A stretch of DNA of 8,270 bases, from positions 1 through 8,270 of the forward strand of contig CAZUAH010000599.1 in the NCBI GenBank assembly GCA_964617665.1, in the 5' to 3' direction. Origin of the DNA: JADHUC01 sp964617665 (lineage in GTDB: Bacteria; Planctomycetota; Planctomycetia; Pirellulales; Pirellulaceae). A program made the position numbers and the translations under genes. The notes beneath the pieces are model-generated. The model saw only the letters and a program-made list of their open reading frames with translations. It ran no database searches and was not told the DNA's origin. Positions 1 to 6,519 of the stretch are shown here, piece by piece (position 1 is the stretch's first letter; every line of letters begins with the position of its first letter).

Positions 1-1811
1 GGTTGCCAAACCAGGTATCCAGCTTCTTCAGCCCGGAACTCACACATCTGGTCGATAGGCCGCAGCGCGTGCTCGCGCGTCCGATCCAGCTCCGGGTCGT
101 CGTGGACGGCCAGCCGGAGTCACTCCAGGCGTCGGCATATGCGGTACGTCAGGAGGCGCGCGGTCGTGCCGCGTGGTCGGTCAATAGCCGATCCGAACGG
201 GTGGCTGTGCACGTTAATGGAGGCCTGGAATACGATGGACTACTCGACTACCAAATCACGGTTCAGGCGTTGCGCGATCTCCGGGTGGATGACATCGCTT
301 TGCCCATCGCGCTGGAACTCGACGCGGCCGAGTACATGCTGGGGCTGGGCTTTCGTGGTGGGAAGCGGCCGCAACGCGTCGACTGGAAGTGGAAGATCGA
401 AAACCACCAGGAGGGCGTTTGGCTGGGTGGAGTGCACGCGGGAATTCAGTACGTGCTGCGGGACGGTTCGTACGTGAGACCGCTGAACACCAACTTCTAT
501 CAGGATCAACCGCTGCGTATGCCGACACCGTGGTTCAACGGAGGCCGAGGCGGTATCCGTATCGAGACTGGCGCCGATGCGATCACCGCGATCAACTACT
601 CTGGTCCGCGACGGATGGCCGCCGGCGAAAAGCTGCAGTTCAATGTCCGGTTCCTGCTCACCCCGTTTCGGACGATCGACACCGGGACGCATTTCCGCAC
701 GCGGTTCGTGCATCGTTACGTGCCGGTCGATTCGGTCGTGGCCTGGGGCGGCACGGTGGTCAATATCCACCACGCCAACGAGATCAATCCCTATATCAAC
801 TACCCGTTCTTCAACCTGGACAGGCAAACCGCGTACATCGAGGAAGCGCACGCGAAGGGCATCAAGGTCAAGCTGTACAACACGATTCGCGAATTGTCCT
901 ATCGCGCTCACGAACTGTTTGCTTTGCGGAGTCTTGGCAACGAAATCCTGAACCGTGGCAGAGGCGGCGGCCATTCGTGGATGCAGGAGCACCTCGAAGC
1001 GGATTATCACTCGGCCTGGCACGCGTGGAGAGTGGACGACGCGGCGATGCTTAACAAGGGCGCGTCGCGCTGGACCAACTATTACATCGAGGGGGTCGCC
1101 TGGCTGGCGGCGAACCAGCACATCGACGGATTGTATCTCGATGACATCGCTTTCAGCCGGGAGACGGTGAAGCGGATGATCACCGTGCTGCACAAGCATC
1201 GCGAAGAGGTCATCATCGACCTACATTCAGCCAACCAATTCAATCCGCGTGACGGACACATCAACAGCGCCATGCTGTACATGGAGCACTTTCCGTTTGT
1301 CTCGCGGCTCTGGTTCGGCGAGTACTTCGAGTACGATCGGGATGAGGACTACTGGCTTACCGAGGTGTCCGGGTTGCCATTCGGCCTCACGGGTGAAATG
1401 TTGCAGGACGGCGGGCATCCGTATCGCGGCATGTTGTACGGCATGACGACGCGCATCTATGGCGAGGTGGATCCACGTCCCGTGTGGCAAATGATGGACA
1501 AGTTCGGGATCGCGGAGTGTCGCATGTTGGGGTACTGGCTGGACGATGCACCGGTCACGACGAATCATCCCCGGATGCTTGCGACCAGCTACGTGCGTCC
1601 CGACGGACTCCTGATCGCCCTGGCATCGTGGTCGAACGAAGACGAGACCGTGAACGTAGCTGTCGATTGGAATGCACTGGGCGTGGCGCCCGGTGTGCGT
1701 GCGCACGCGCCGGCCGTCAAAGGACTCCAGGCCGCAGCCAAGGTCGATCTATCTCGAGTGCGGGTCCCGGCCAACCAGGGGTTGTTCGTAATCGTACGGC
1801 CCGTGAAGTGA
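1..1811 (+). CDS. GH123-like / DUF6067 family glycosidase, 3' part (5' end outside window)
   Basis: The open frame enters from the left edge. The TTG at 3-5 is probably an internal leucine rather than a start, because no ribosome binding site can be seen and family members are usually longer. About 602 residues are visible. A beta-rich N-terminal stretch is followed, from about residue 245, by a TIM-barrel-like part with strands such as GIKVKLYNTIRELS, the signature HIDGLYLDDIAFSR (visible residues ~373-386, adjacent acids D380/D381) and GLTGEM (~462-467). A beta-sandwich-like tail follows (LIALASWSNEDETVNVAVDW). This pattern fits the large uncharacterised DUF6067 glycosidases related to GH123, common in Planctomycetota. 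The substrate is unknown, and assigning D380/D381 to catalysis is inference. The N-terminal export signal, if there is one, lies outside the window. The gene ends 2 bp from the stop of the convergent DUF302 gene. Confidence 0.8.
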   Translation, partial: LPNQVSSFFSPELTHLVDRPQRVLARPIQLRVVVDGQPESLQASAYAVRQEARGRAAWSVNSRSERVAVHVNGGLEYDGLLDYQITVQALRDLRVDDIALPIALELDAAEYMLGLGFRGGKRPQRVDWKWKIENHQEGVWLGGVHAGIQYVLRDGSYVRPLNTNFYQDQPLRMPTPWFNGGRGGIRIETGADAITAINYSGPRRMAAGEKLQFNVRFLLTPFRTIDTGTHFRTRFVHRYVPVDSVVAWGGTVVNIHHANEINPYINYPFFNLDRQTAYIEEAHAKGIKVKLYNTIRELSYRAHELFALRSLGNEILNRGRGGGHSWMQEHLEADYHSAWHAWRVDDAAMLNKGASRWTNYYIEGVAWLAANQHIDGLYLDDIAFSRETVKRMITVLHKHREEVIIDLHSANQFNPRDGHINSAMLYMEHFPFVSRLWFGEYFEYDRDEDYWLTEVSGLPFGLTGEMLQDGGHPYRGMLYGMTTRIYGEVDPRPVWQMMDKFGIAECRMLGYWLDDAPVTTNHPRMLATSYVRPDGLLIALASWSNEDETVNVAVDWNALGVAPGVRAHAPAVKGLQAAAKVDLSRVRVPANQGLFVIVRPVK

Positions 1812-1813
1812 AG

Positions 1814-2290
1814 TCACTCGCAAGCCGCGTCGATCATTCGAATCATAGTTTCCTCGACTTCTTTGGCAATCGGTTCGAGTTCGGGCCGACCGAACAGCGC
1901 GAGGATCGCTGTGGGCTTGAGCGTAGAGACCTTCACTGTGTCGCCCTCTTCGTAGATGGAGATTCTGCACGGCAAGGCGTTGGAAATCGACATGTCCGTT
2001 TCCAGAACACTTTTGGCTTTCTTGGGATTGCAGACCTCCACAATGCGACACTCAGGTCCGAAATCGACGCCTTTGGCGTTCATTTTCTGCGTGAGATTGT
2101 GGGTAGCCAGAACACCAAATTGATTGACTGCGGCGGCTTCCTCGAGCTTCTTTGCCACCTGGTCAACAGAACCTTTGGCTTCTCGCACATAAAGCATGGA
2201 ACGCCTTCCTTTCTGCCCTCGTTGCTCGTCGGCCTGAACCGCGGCAGTGGTGACTAGCAAGAGCGCAGCCATGATGGATCGTTTTCTCAT
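1814..2290 (-). CDS. Secreted DUF302 family protein
   Basis: This 158-residue protein starts at ATG 2290, with a GGGA-type ribosome binding site about 9 nt upstream. Residues 1-20 form a signal peptide: a basic MRKR start, a hydrophobic core AALLLVTTAAV and a cleavage site after AVQA, so the protein is probably periplasmic. Residues ~30-155 match the DUF302 pattern: SVDQVAKKLEEAAAVNQFGVLATHNL near the front, the central CRIVEVCNPKKA with two cysteines, ALPCRISIYEEGD, and VSTLKPTAILALFGRPEL near the end. DUF302 proteins are small alpha/beta proteins of unknown biochemical role, often seen in stress or sulfur-related neighbourhoods. The three cysteines in the mature part could bind a ligand or form disulfides, which is inference. 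It converges on the glycosidase gene and diverges from the fucosidase start. The reading frame appears intact. Confidence 0.88.
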   Translation of the reverse strand: MRKRSIMAALLLVTTAAVQADEQRGQKGRRSMLYVREAKGSVDQVAKKLEEAAAVNQFGVLATHNLTQKMNAKGVDFGPECRIVEVCNPKKAKSVLETDMSISNALPCRISIYEEGDTVKVSTLKPTAILALFGRPELEPIAKEVEETMIRMIDAACE

Positions 2291-2643
2291 CGTCGATATT
2301 CCCGTCTACTTGATGGTTTCGTGAAGACAGGGCCATCTCAACGGTGGCTTGGCCATGTCCTTCTCTGTCCTGATACGTCAAATGCACATTGGATGATCTC
2401 CATCGTTTACGTGTATGGACTCACAAACCGGTTTGAGGTTACAGAAGTTTGTCCACGGCGCGTCGCCTCGTTTCCCATCTGACCCGGCCTTTGGCGCCGT
2501 CACGGCGATTGCCGGTCATGCACGTCACGGTCTGCGAGCACGCTGCGAAGAGTCAGTAAGTCGAGGGATACGGCGTGTACGAGCTCCCTGCTATCATCTT
2601 CAAGACTGAGTACATTGGTATTCAAAACGGAGAACGACATTCA
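2291..2643. other. Divergent intergenic region
   Basis: This is a 353-bp gap between the leftward DUF302 start and the rightward fucosidase start, and it must hold both promoters. A 64-codon open frame here has no family resemblance and no convincing ribosome binding site, so it is not annotated. The only clear structure is the 12-bp perfect palindrome at 2424-2435. The fucosidase ribosome binding site GGAGA is at 2629-2633. No strong sigma-70-like promoter was recognised. Confidence 0.6.
2424..2435. promoter_or_regulatory. 12-bp perfect palindrome, possible operator
   Basis: CAAACCGGTTTG is its own reverse complement and lies in the middle of the divergent gap between the DUF302 gene and the fucosidase start. 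Its size and position would suit a repressor or activator dimer acting on either gene. One 12-bp palindrome can occur by chance, so the regulatory role is only a suggestion. Confidence 0.3.
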
Positions 2644-3087
2644 ATGACGAGACAATATCCTGATTCGTGGGCACGCTTGCTGTCCCCATGGCATTCAATT
2701 CGCCTGGCCGCGATCTTCTGGCTGATGGTTGCGATGTCGGTGGCCGTCACTGCTACTGCCGATGAAGTGCCCAGTTACTTGGCCAGGCACAAAGAAATCT
2801 ATCGGCAAGATCCGCACGCCGCGGCTGTCGCTTGGTTCAGAGACGCGAAATTCGGGCTTTTCGTGCATTACGCGGCGGCGAGTGTGCTTGAGGGAGGCAA
2901 ACCCGAATACTTGAAACTCACGGCGGGGCTGAAGGAGCAAGTGGAACTGAGCAAGCGGCGTTCGACCTTGTCGCTCATCAGAACGCGACATGGGCCAGTG
3001 TTCCAACCTTTATGTCTCGCTGGCTCAACCTTTGTATCTCAGATTTCAACCTTTATGTCTCAAACCACACATGGTGGGAGACACTAA
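2644..3087 (+). pseudogene. Secreted alpha-L-fucosidase (GH29-like), 5' remnant, truncated by island
   Basis: The chosen start is ATG 2644, with GGAGA at 2629-2633, rather than the in-frame codon at 2575, because a signal peptide follows directly: basic residues, then LAAIFWLMVAMSVAV and cleavage near TATA-DEVP at residue 39. The mature part has HKEIYRQDPHAAAVAWFRDAKFGLFVHY and SVLEGGKPEYLK, which match the WFRDAKFGxFxH opening of the GH29 alpha-L-fucosidase barrel. The resemblance ends at about residue 106 (ELSKRR, near 2961). The remaining 41 codons run into the repeat array and are meaningless sequence up to a chance stop at 3087. GH29 enzymes are usually over 400 residues, so the catalytic barrel is lost and the gene must be non-functional. 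The missing remainder does not reappear on the far side of the island. Confidence 0.82.
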
Positions 3088-3203
3088 CTTTGTCAAACCG
3101 CGCGTTGAAAACAAAGGACTTACGTCGCGTTGAGACACTAGCTTTGTCAAGCTCGGGACACAAAGTGTGTCAAACGGACGGGTCTGGGACACTCGGTTTG
3201 TCA
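2999..3203. mobile_element. IS21-like terminal-repeat relic (both ends, no transposase)
   Basis: The block begins TGTTCCAACC and its other end, read on the minus strand, begins TGACAAACC, so it has the TG...CA termini typical of IS21-family elements. Each end carries several repeats pointing inward: three on the left and four on the right. IS21-family elements are known for such multiple terminal repeats as transposase (IstA) binding sites. Only 17 bp around CCACACATGGTGG separates the two sets, so istA/istB are absent. It therefore resembles an internally deleted, MITE-like derivative. No target duplication is visible: the left flank reads gggccag and the right flank acggcg. An alternative is an attachment or replication site belonging to the neighbouring operon. 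Confidence 0.5.
3004..3061 (+). repeat. Left repeat set, three copies of a 15-bp motif
   Basis: CAACCTTTATGTCTC occurs at 3004-3018 and again identically at 3047-3061. A near copy, CAACCTTTGTATCTC, lies between them at 3026-3040. The starts are 22 and 21 bp apart, about two helical turns, which places the copies on the same face of the DNA, as expected for a cooperatively bound protein. The spacers differ in sequence, so this is not a simple tandem duplication. Confidence 0.9.
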
Positions 3204-3204
3204 A
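3078..3204 (-). repeat. Right repeat set, four copies of a 19-bp motif in inverse orientation
   Basis: On the plus strand the pattern is GRGACAC...TTTGTCAA, at 3078-3096, 3132-3150, 3155-3173 and 3186-3204. The first two copies differ at one position (GAGACACTAACTTTGTCAA and GAGACACTAGCTTTGTCAA). The last two are more diverged and start GGGACAC. Read on the minus strand the motif ends GTGTCTC, which corresponds to the ATGTCTC end of the left set, so the two sets face each other. Starts are spaced 54, 23 and 31 bp apart. A separate 8-bp repeat CGCGTTGA sits at 3101-3108 and 3126-3133 in the longest gap. Confidence 0.88.
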
Positions 3205-3227
3205 CGGCGTAACGTGCTGTCCATTTA

Positions 3228-3250
3228 ATCGTACTGGTCTCCCGTACGAT
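3228..3250. repeat. Small hairpin, 7-bp arms
   Basis: ATCGTAC (3228-3234) and GTACGAT (3244-3250) are perfect inverted repeats around a 9-nt loop. The hairpin lies between the repeat array and the larger hairpin at 3263-3297, downstream of the last gene of the minus-strand operon. It has no U-run on either side. Confidence 0.6.
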
Positions 3251-3262
3251 ATGGGGCAGAGA

Positions 3263-3297
3263 ACACGGGCTCCACGATTCTCATCGTGGGCCCGTGT
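3263..3297. terminator. Strong hairpin downstream of gene E, possible operon terminator
   Basis: ACACGGGC plus CCACGA on the left arm pairs with TCGTGG plus GCCCGTGT on the right, giving 14 base pairs with one bulged T and a 6-nt loop (3278-3283). It lies about 46 nt past the stop of gene E, where a transcription end for the leftward operon would be expected. It has no good T-run after the stem on the minus strand (TTCTCTG). It is therefore a weak intrinsic terminator at best and could instead be an mRNA-stabilising or recombination structure. Confidence 0.45.
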
Positions 3298-3343
3298 GTG
3301 GGTATCAAAACCCCAAATCTTCGCTTTTCGGCGACGAATATGG

Positions 3344-3760
3344 CTACCGCGGTTTGCTGGGCTTGTCGTCCTTGCCGGCCGATTTCCCCTTCCGCGATGC
3401 CGCTACCCTCAACTCTACCTGGGCTAGACGATCGATCTGACGCGTTGCCTGGAGATAGGTCTGAATACTGGGCAGTAGTTTCTGCACGCGTTCGACGGTC
3501 TTCGGACTTGCCGCGAGCGCCCCCTCGATGAACTCATCCATCTGGATGGTCACTCCCATCAAGCCGGCGTTGACCGTACCCAGCGCTGCTTGGAGACGAT
3601 CCTCCTTGTTCAGCACGTCGGCTTGATAGTCCAGCACTGCTTTCAAGCGTGCTTCCTTGTCTTTCGCGACCTGCGTGCGAGAATCACTTGGCGCAACTTT
3701 ATCGTGATCTTTGGCGATCCGTGTCGACTGTGCCACTTGGTTCATTACGGTTTCCGTCAT
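3344..3760 (-). CDS. Gene E: small helical protein of unknown function
   Basis: This 138-residue protein is not recognised. The start is ATG 3760, chosen because GGGAGGG (3766-3772) sits 5 nt upstream. The frame stays open further upstream but without such a signal. The N-terminal 35 residues are polar and probably disordered. Residues ~33-118 look almost wholly helical and amphipathic (KDKEARLKAVLDYQADVLNK, then FIEGALAASPKTVERVQKLL and TYLQATRQIDRLAQVELRVA). The tail is very basic and lysine-rich (RKGKSAGKDDKPSKPR), which could contact nucleic acid. It is the last gene of the operon and its first 62 bp overlap the end of gene D in another frame, so translation is likely coupled. An accessory or structural partner of D is inference. 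Confidence 0.72.
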   Translation of the reverse strand: MTETVMNQVAQSTRIAKDHDKVAPSDSRTQVAKDKEARLKAVLDYQADVLNKEDRLQAALGTVNAGLMGVTIQMDEFIEGALAASPKTVERVQKLLPSIQTYLQATRQIDRLAQVELRVAASRKGKSAGKDDKPSKPR

Positions 3761-4238
3761 CTGTACCCTCCCTATTTTCCGAGGATTGGTTAGCAATAGT
3801 GCCTGCCCCACCTGAGGCAGACTGTTCACTCTTGATCCGTCTGTTGAAGCGGCGGATTTCATACCCATGGAATGCATAGCCGTTTTCATGCAACAATAAC
3901 GCCAGTGATTTCTTGCTTTCGCGCAACATTCGCCTTGTGGCTGCCGCCAATCGAGCTAACTTGAGCTGCTCCTGTCGCTCCCGCTGCAATTCGCTCAACT
4001 CCTGCTCTACCGCGCTCGCCAGGGCCGCATCAGCCCCGATGTAGCGCACCGCCTGTCGGCGATTTCGACGAAATCGCAACTTGTAGTACGTGCGGTCGCC
4101 CCTTCGTTCCGTCGAAACAGCCCCCTGGCGGCGAAGTGCCGCTAGGTCATCAGCCGTCAGACGGAGTTTGGCAAGGCAAGGGGTCTCGACTGGGGTACAG
4201 TCGTTACCTGGATCACATTTACCGTGGACTGCTTGCAA
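3699..4238 (-). CDS. Gene D: basic protein with YYKLRFR...RYIG motif, unknown function
   Basis: This protein has 179 residues if it starts at TTG 4238. That is the only good in-frame start candidate, with GGGAG about 8 nt upstream, and it makes the gene overlap the end of C by 82 bp. Residues ~26-68 (LTADDLAALRRQGAVSTERRGD then YYKLRFRRNRRQAVRYIG) look like a small basic domain: a winged-helix-like front followed by beta strands rich in arginine. Residues ~75-110 form a helical, coiled-coil-like segment (VEQELSELQRERQEQLKLAR). A conserved-looking block, HENGYAFHGYEIRR, follows at 117-130. The last 45 residues are polar. The N-terminus holds three cysteines in the first 21 residues, a possible metal site. 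Nucleic-acid binding is inferred from charge. No named family is claimed. Confidence 0.7.
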   Translation of the reverse strand: MQAVHGKCDPGNDCTPVETPCLAKLRLTADDLAALRRQGAVSTERRGDRTYYKLRFRRNRRQAVRYIGADAALASAVEQELSELQRERQEQLKLARLAAATRRMLRESKKSLALLLHENGYAFHGYEIRRFNRRIKSEQSASGGAGTIANQSSENREGTDDGNRNEPSGTVDTDRQRSR

Positions 4239-5605
4239 CGATCTAACTCCCGATAGAGCTTGGAAACTCGATCCTCCATCGCCATTAGCTCCTGAATCTC
4301 CTCCAAGGGAAGGGCACCCACACCGGTTATTCCTTTCCGTGACAGCGCTCGCGCAGTTCGCGCGTTAGCGATCATGCTCTTTGTGAGAAACATCTGCATC
4401 GCCTGTGCCGTCGCCAAACCTAGAGCTCGTTCCCTTGGATCTGGAGAAGCCATTGATTCATTCATCAGAGGAGCGATCACCTGCTCATGCAGCAAGCGTT
4501 CTACATGCTGTAGACTTTCACGTCGTCGTTGTCTCGCATCGCCATCCGAATCCTCGGCTAACTCTGATTCGCGCAGCATTTGTATCGCGGTTGGCAAATC
4601 CACTGGAACCGTTAACTGGCGTTCCTCTTCCCGACCCAGTTGCTCCAGGCTCCGCACACCGCTATACAACCGGTCCAGAAGAGCCTCCCGAATAGACTCT
4701 GCATCTTCCCGACTCGCAAAGAAACGCAAGCGGTCAATATCCCCTGACGTTGCTGGCCACACGCATATCTCGTAGAGATCTACACCCAGATACTGTTTCA
4801 GCTCCTTGAGAGAAGATGCAACATCATCGAACGCCGCTGGTGAAGTCCTATCCAACGTGCTTGGCGACCAGGTAACGAATACCAACCGTTTCCCGAGTGG
4901 CTCCTCGCCATTGACATCTTGATCTACACCCTCGTCGGCATGCAGATGAACAGTGCCTGTCTCGCCAGTGATCCTTCCGCGAAACATCCGTTGCATCGGG
5001 TCCAAGGGTACTGATGAGGCTTCCTTTTCCTCCTCCAGAATGCACTCTAGATCCCTGAGTCGAAGGCTCTTCTCACGACTCAAACCGAACACCGAACAGA
5101 ATCGATCGACCTCGACCCGACTCAGGCGTTCTATTCCAACTGCCAGCGTCGCCGGAATACCACAGGACCGCAGTACCGCGAGGTCCATGATGGAAAAGAC
5201 GGCGAGTACCTCATGGTCTTCGTTATCGGGAAGAAGCAGCAACTGCTCCCCGACGAGAGCAGAGAAGATCGGCAACTCTTCTTCAAAGACGCTCCCTGTC
5301 TCGGTCAGCATATCGACGATTACACCGGCTTGACGATCACGAAGGATGAACACGGGTTCGCCAGGAGCATTCAGTTTCGCTCGCAGTCGAATCGATCCAC
5401 CATCAGCCTCAGCGACACCAGCTCCGATCAGCGCATCATCTGAGTACGCCTGCCGCAAACTGGTCAGCAGAGACTCGGGTTCAGCAGGAAGACTGCGCAC
5501 GTCGTCGTTGGGCGCAAGAAAGCCCCATGGAGCAGGGAACTGGTACGGATCACACTGAGCGGCAACCGCTTCACGGATCTCGCTGGTAATCTGTCTGTCG
5601 GGCAT
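4157..5605 (-). CDS. Gene C: 482-residue cytoplasmic protein of unknown function
   Basis: This is the largest island gene. ATG 5605 is chosen over an upstream TTG because AGGGAGG (5611-5617) lies 5 nt before it and includes the stop codon of gene B. There is no signal peptide or membrane segment. Residues ~58-175 look alpha/beta, with LPIFSALVGEQLLLLPDNED and AVFSIMDLAVLRSCGIPATLAVGIERL. Residues ~238-312 form a second alpha/beta part (KRLVFVTWSPSTLDR, YLGVDLYEICVWPA, DRLRFFASREDAESIREAL). The C-terminal third is helical, ending in a coiled-coil-like LEEIQELMAMEDRVSKLYRELDR. The order loosely recalls a decayed Toprim fold, but the expected acidic motifs are not clear and I do not assert it. 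No Walker A, DDE or HNH motif is visible. It is translationally coupled to B and overlaps D. Confidence 0.78.
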   Translation of the reverse strand: MPDRQITSEIREAVAAQCDPYQFPAPWGFLAPNDDVRSLPAEPESLLTSLRQAYSDDALIGAGVAEADGGSIRLRAKLNAPGEPVFILRDRQAGVIVDMLTETGSVFEEELPIFSALVGEQLLLLPDNEDHEVLAVFSIMDLAVLRSCGIPATLAVGIERLSRVEVDRFCSVFGLSREKSLRLRDLECILEEEKEASSVPLDPMQRMFRGRITGETGTVHLHADEGVDQDVNGEEPLGKRLVFVTWSPSTLDRTSPAAFDDVASSLKELKQYLGVDLYEICVWPATSGDIDRLRFFASREDAESIREALLDRLYSGVRSLEQLGREEERQLTVPVDLPTAIQMLRESELAEDSDGDARQRRRESLQHVERLLHEQVIAPLMNESMASPDPRERALGLATAQAMQMFLTKSMIANARTARALSRKGITGVGALPLEEIQELMAMEDRVSKLYRELDRCKQSTVNVIQVTTVPQSRPLALPNSV

Positions 5606-5615
5606 CCCTACCTCC

Positions 5616-6473
5616 CTACGCAACCAAGCGTTTCCACAGGTCCTTCATCTCGACCGAGTGACAATCTTCCACCTGCACGGCATCATCCGATTCAGAGCCG
5701 GATTCGTCACCTTTCAGGTTGTCGATTTCAGTTTCCCGGGACTTGCTGTCTGATACTCCTCGCTGTTCATCCCGCTTGCACTCGTAAGCGAACTTCTTCT
5801 TGTCCAATTCGAGCCGCTGTCGCTTGATTTCGAAATCCATATAGAATCTGAGAAATTCCATCCGTTCGCCGTTCGTCAACGGTGCTTCAAGTGCTTCCTG
5901 CAATTTCACATGCAGGAGGACTTGTCGATCGAAGAGTCGGCCAGCTTCTTCAAACGGCAGGCGCAGTCGCGCGTCCAAAATCGCCTTCGCCATGCCGGGA
6001 CCGCCGAAGTAGGCTAACCTCATCTTCGCTGCCACGTCCCAGGCCTCACTCTTCATTTCAGGGATAATCACATGGCAAATGATCCAGTCAGACGTGTCCA
6101 AGGCCCAACGAATGTCGAAAAGCAACCCCTCCACTGCGGAGACGGTTTCGACATCCAACTGAAGACGATCCGCAATCTCCTGCTGGGAACAGCGCGCGAG
6201 CACCAAGAGTCGCAAGGATTCAGCCGTAGCTTCGTCTCCCCACACGTTGTACGCGGCTGCGAGACTTGGATACTGCTCAACTGCCCGGCGCTGACCATCT
6301 GGCCCTGATCGGCGACGACGAAGGTAGGCAGCGGCGTCTTGAGTTAAGGCGTCATATCGCGTCGTACGAGCAGATTCTCGGGAGGACGCCAACTGTTCCG
6401 CCCGCAGACTGCGCCATGCTGGACCTTTCATACCGCGAAATACCGAGTTGAATCTCAACCCTCTCTGGCTCAT
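5616..6473 (-). CDS. Gene B: helix-turn-helix protein with acidic tail
   Basis: This 285-residue protein starts at ATG 6473, with a GAGAGGGG stretch just upstream. Residues ~86-115 (LRLLVLARCSQQEIADRLQL, then DVETVSAVEGLLFDIR) form a clear helix-turn-helix like sigma-factor region 4, followed by the LLFDIR helix. Similar sequences, with an E..FFDVR helix after the HTH, are found in small DNA-binding proteins next to phage genes, so a terminase-small-subunit-like or element-specific DNA-binding role is possible. Residues ~205-240 are a charged helix (FEIKRQRLELDKKKFAYECK), likely coiled coil. Residues ~250-275 are strongly acidic (GDESGSESDD). The N-terminal 70 residues are arginine-rich. The stop codon is embedded in the ribosome binding site of C. 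No catalytic motif is seen. Confidence 0.8.
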   Translation of the reverse strand: MSQRGLRFNSVFRGMKGPAWRSLRAEQLASSRESARTTRYDALTQDAAAYLRRRRSGPDGQRRAVEQYPSLAAAYNVWGDEATAESLRLLVLARCSQQEIADRLQLDVETVSAVEGLLFDIRWALDTSDWIICHVIIPEMKSEAWDVAAKMRLAYFGGPGMAKAILDARLRLPFEEAGRLFDRQVLLHVKLQEALEAPLTNGERMEFLRFYMDFEIKRQRLELDKKKFAYECKRDEQRGVSDSKSRETEIDNLKGDESGSESDDAVQVEDCHSVEMKDLWKRLVA

Positions 6474-6519
6474 TCTCTGCCCCTCTCAATCAATCGTCCG
6501 CCGCACTTGCCAGCCGGAA

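Noticed and set aside
240..1199. Long minus-strand open frame (319 codons)
   Set aside because: It lies entirely opposite the GH123-like gene, whose protein shows family motifs. The minus-strand translation has no recognisable features and no ribosome binding site.
1484..2257. Plus-strand open frame (257 codons) spanning the end of the glycosidase and the DUF302 gene
   Set aside because: It is a shadow of two genuine genes on the two strands, and the DUF302 protein is clearly the real product.
2415..2609. 64-codon plus-strand open frame in the divergent gap
   Set aside because: It has no ribosome binding site, no family likeness, and lies where promoters are expected.
3004..3204. CRISPR array
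   Set aside because: The repeats are only 15-19 bp and imperfect. They occur in two opposite orientations with unequal 6-35 bp spacers, and no cas gene is nearby.
3088..3343. Intact IS21 element with istA/istB
   Set aside because: Only 17 bp separate the two terminal repeat sets, and no transposase coding sequence is present anywhere in the window.
3167..3531. Two plus-strand open frames opposite the end of gene E and the hairpins
   Set aside because: They cross the repeat array and hairpins, lack ribosome binding sites and oppose gene E, which has a strong one.
4374..5558. Several plus-strand open frames opposite gene C
   Set aside because: They are serine/arginine-rich shadow translations of the long, well-started gene C.
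4157..5605. Gene C as a terminase large subunit or transposase
   Set aside because: No Walker A motif, DDE-type acidic triad or HNH motif can be seen.
5685..5706. Additional operator-like site (ATCCGATT...CCGGATT)
   Set aside because: The arms are short and the spacing differs from the 17-bp operator. It lies inside the gene B coding sequence and is probably chance.
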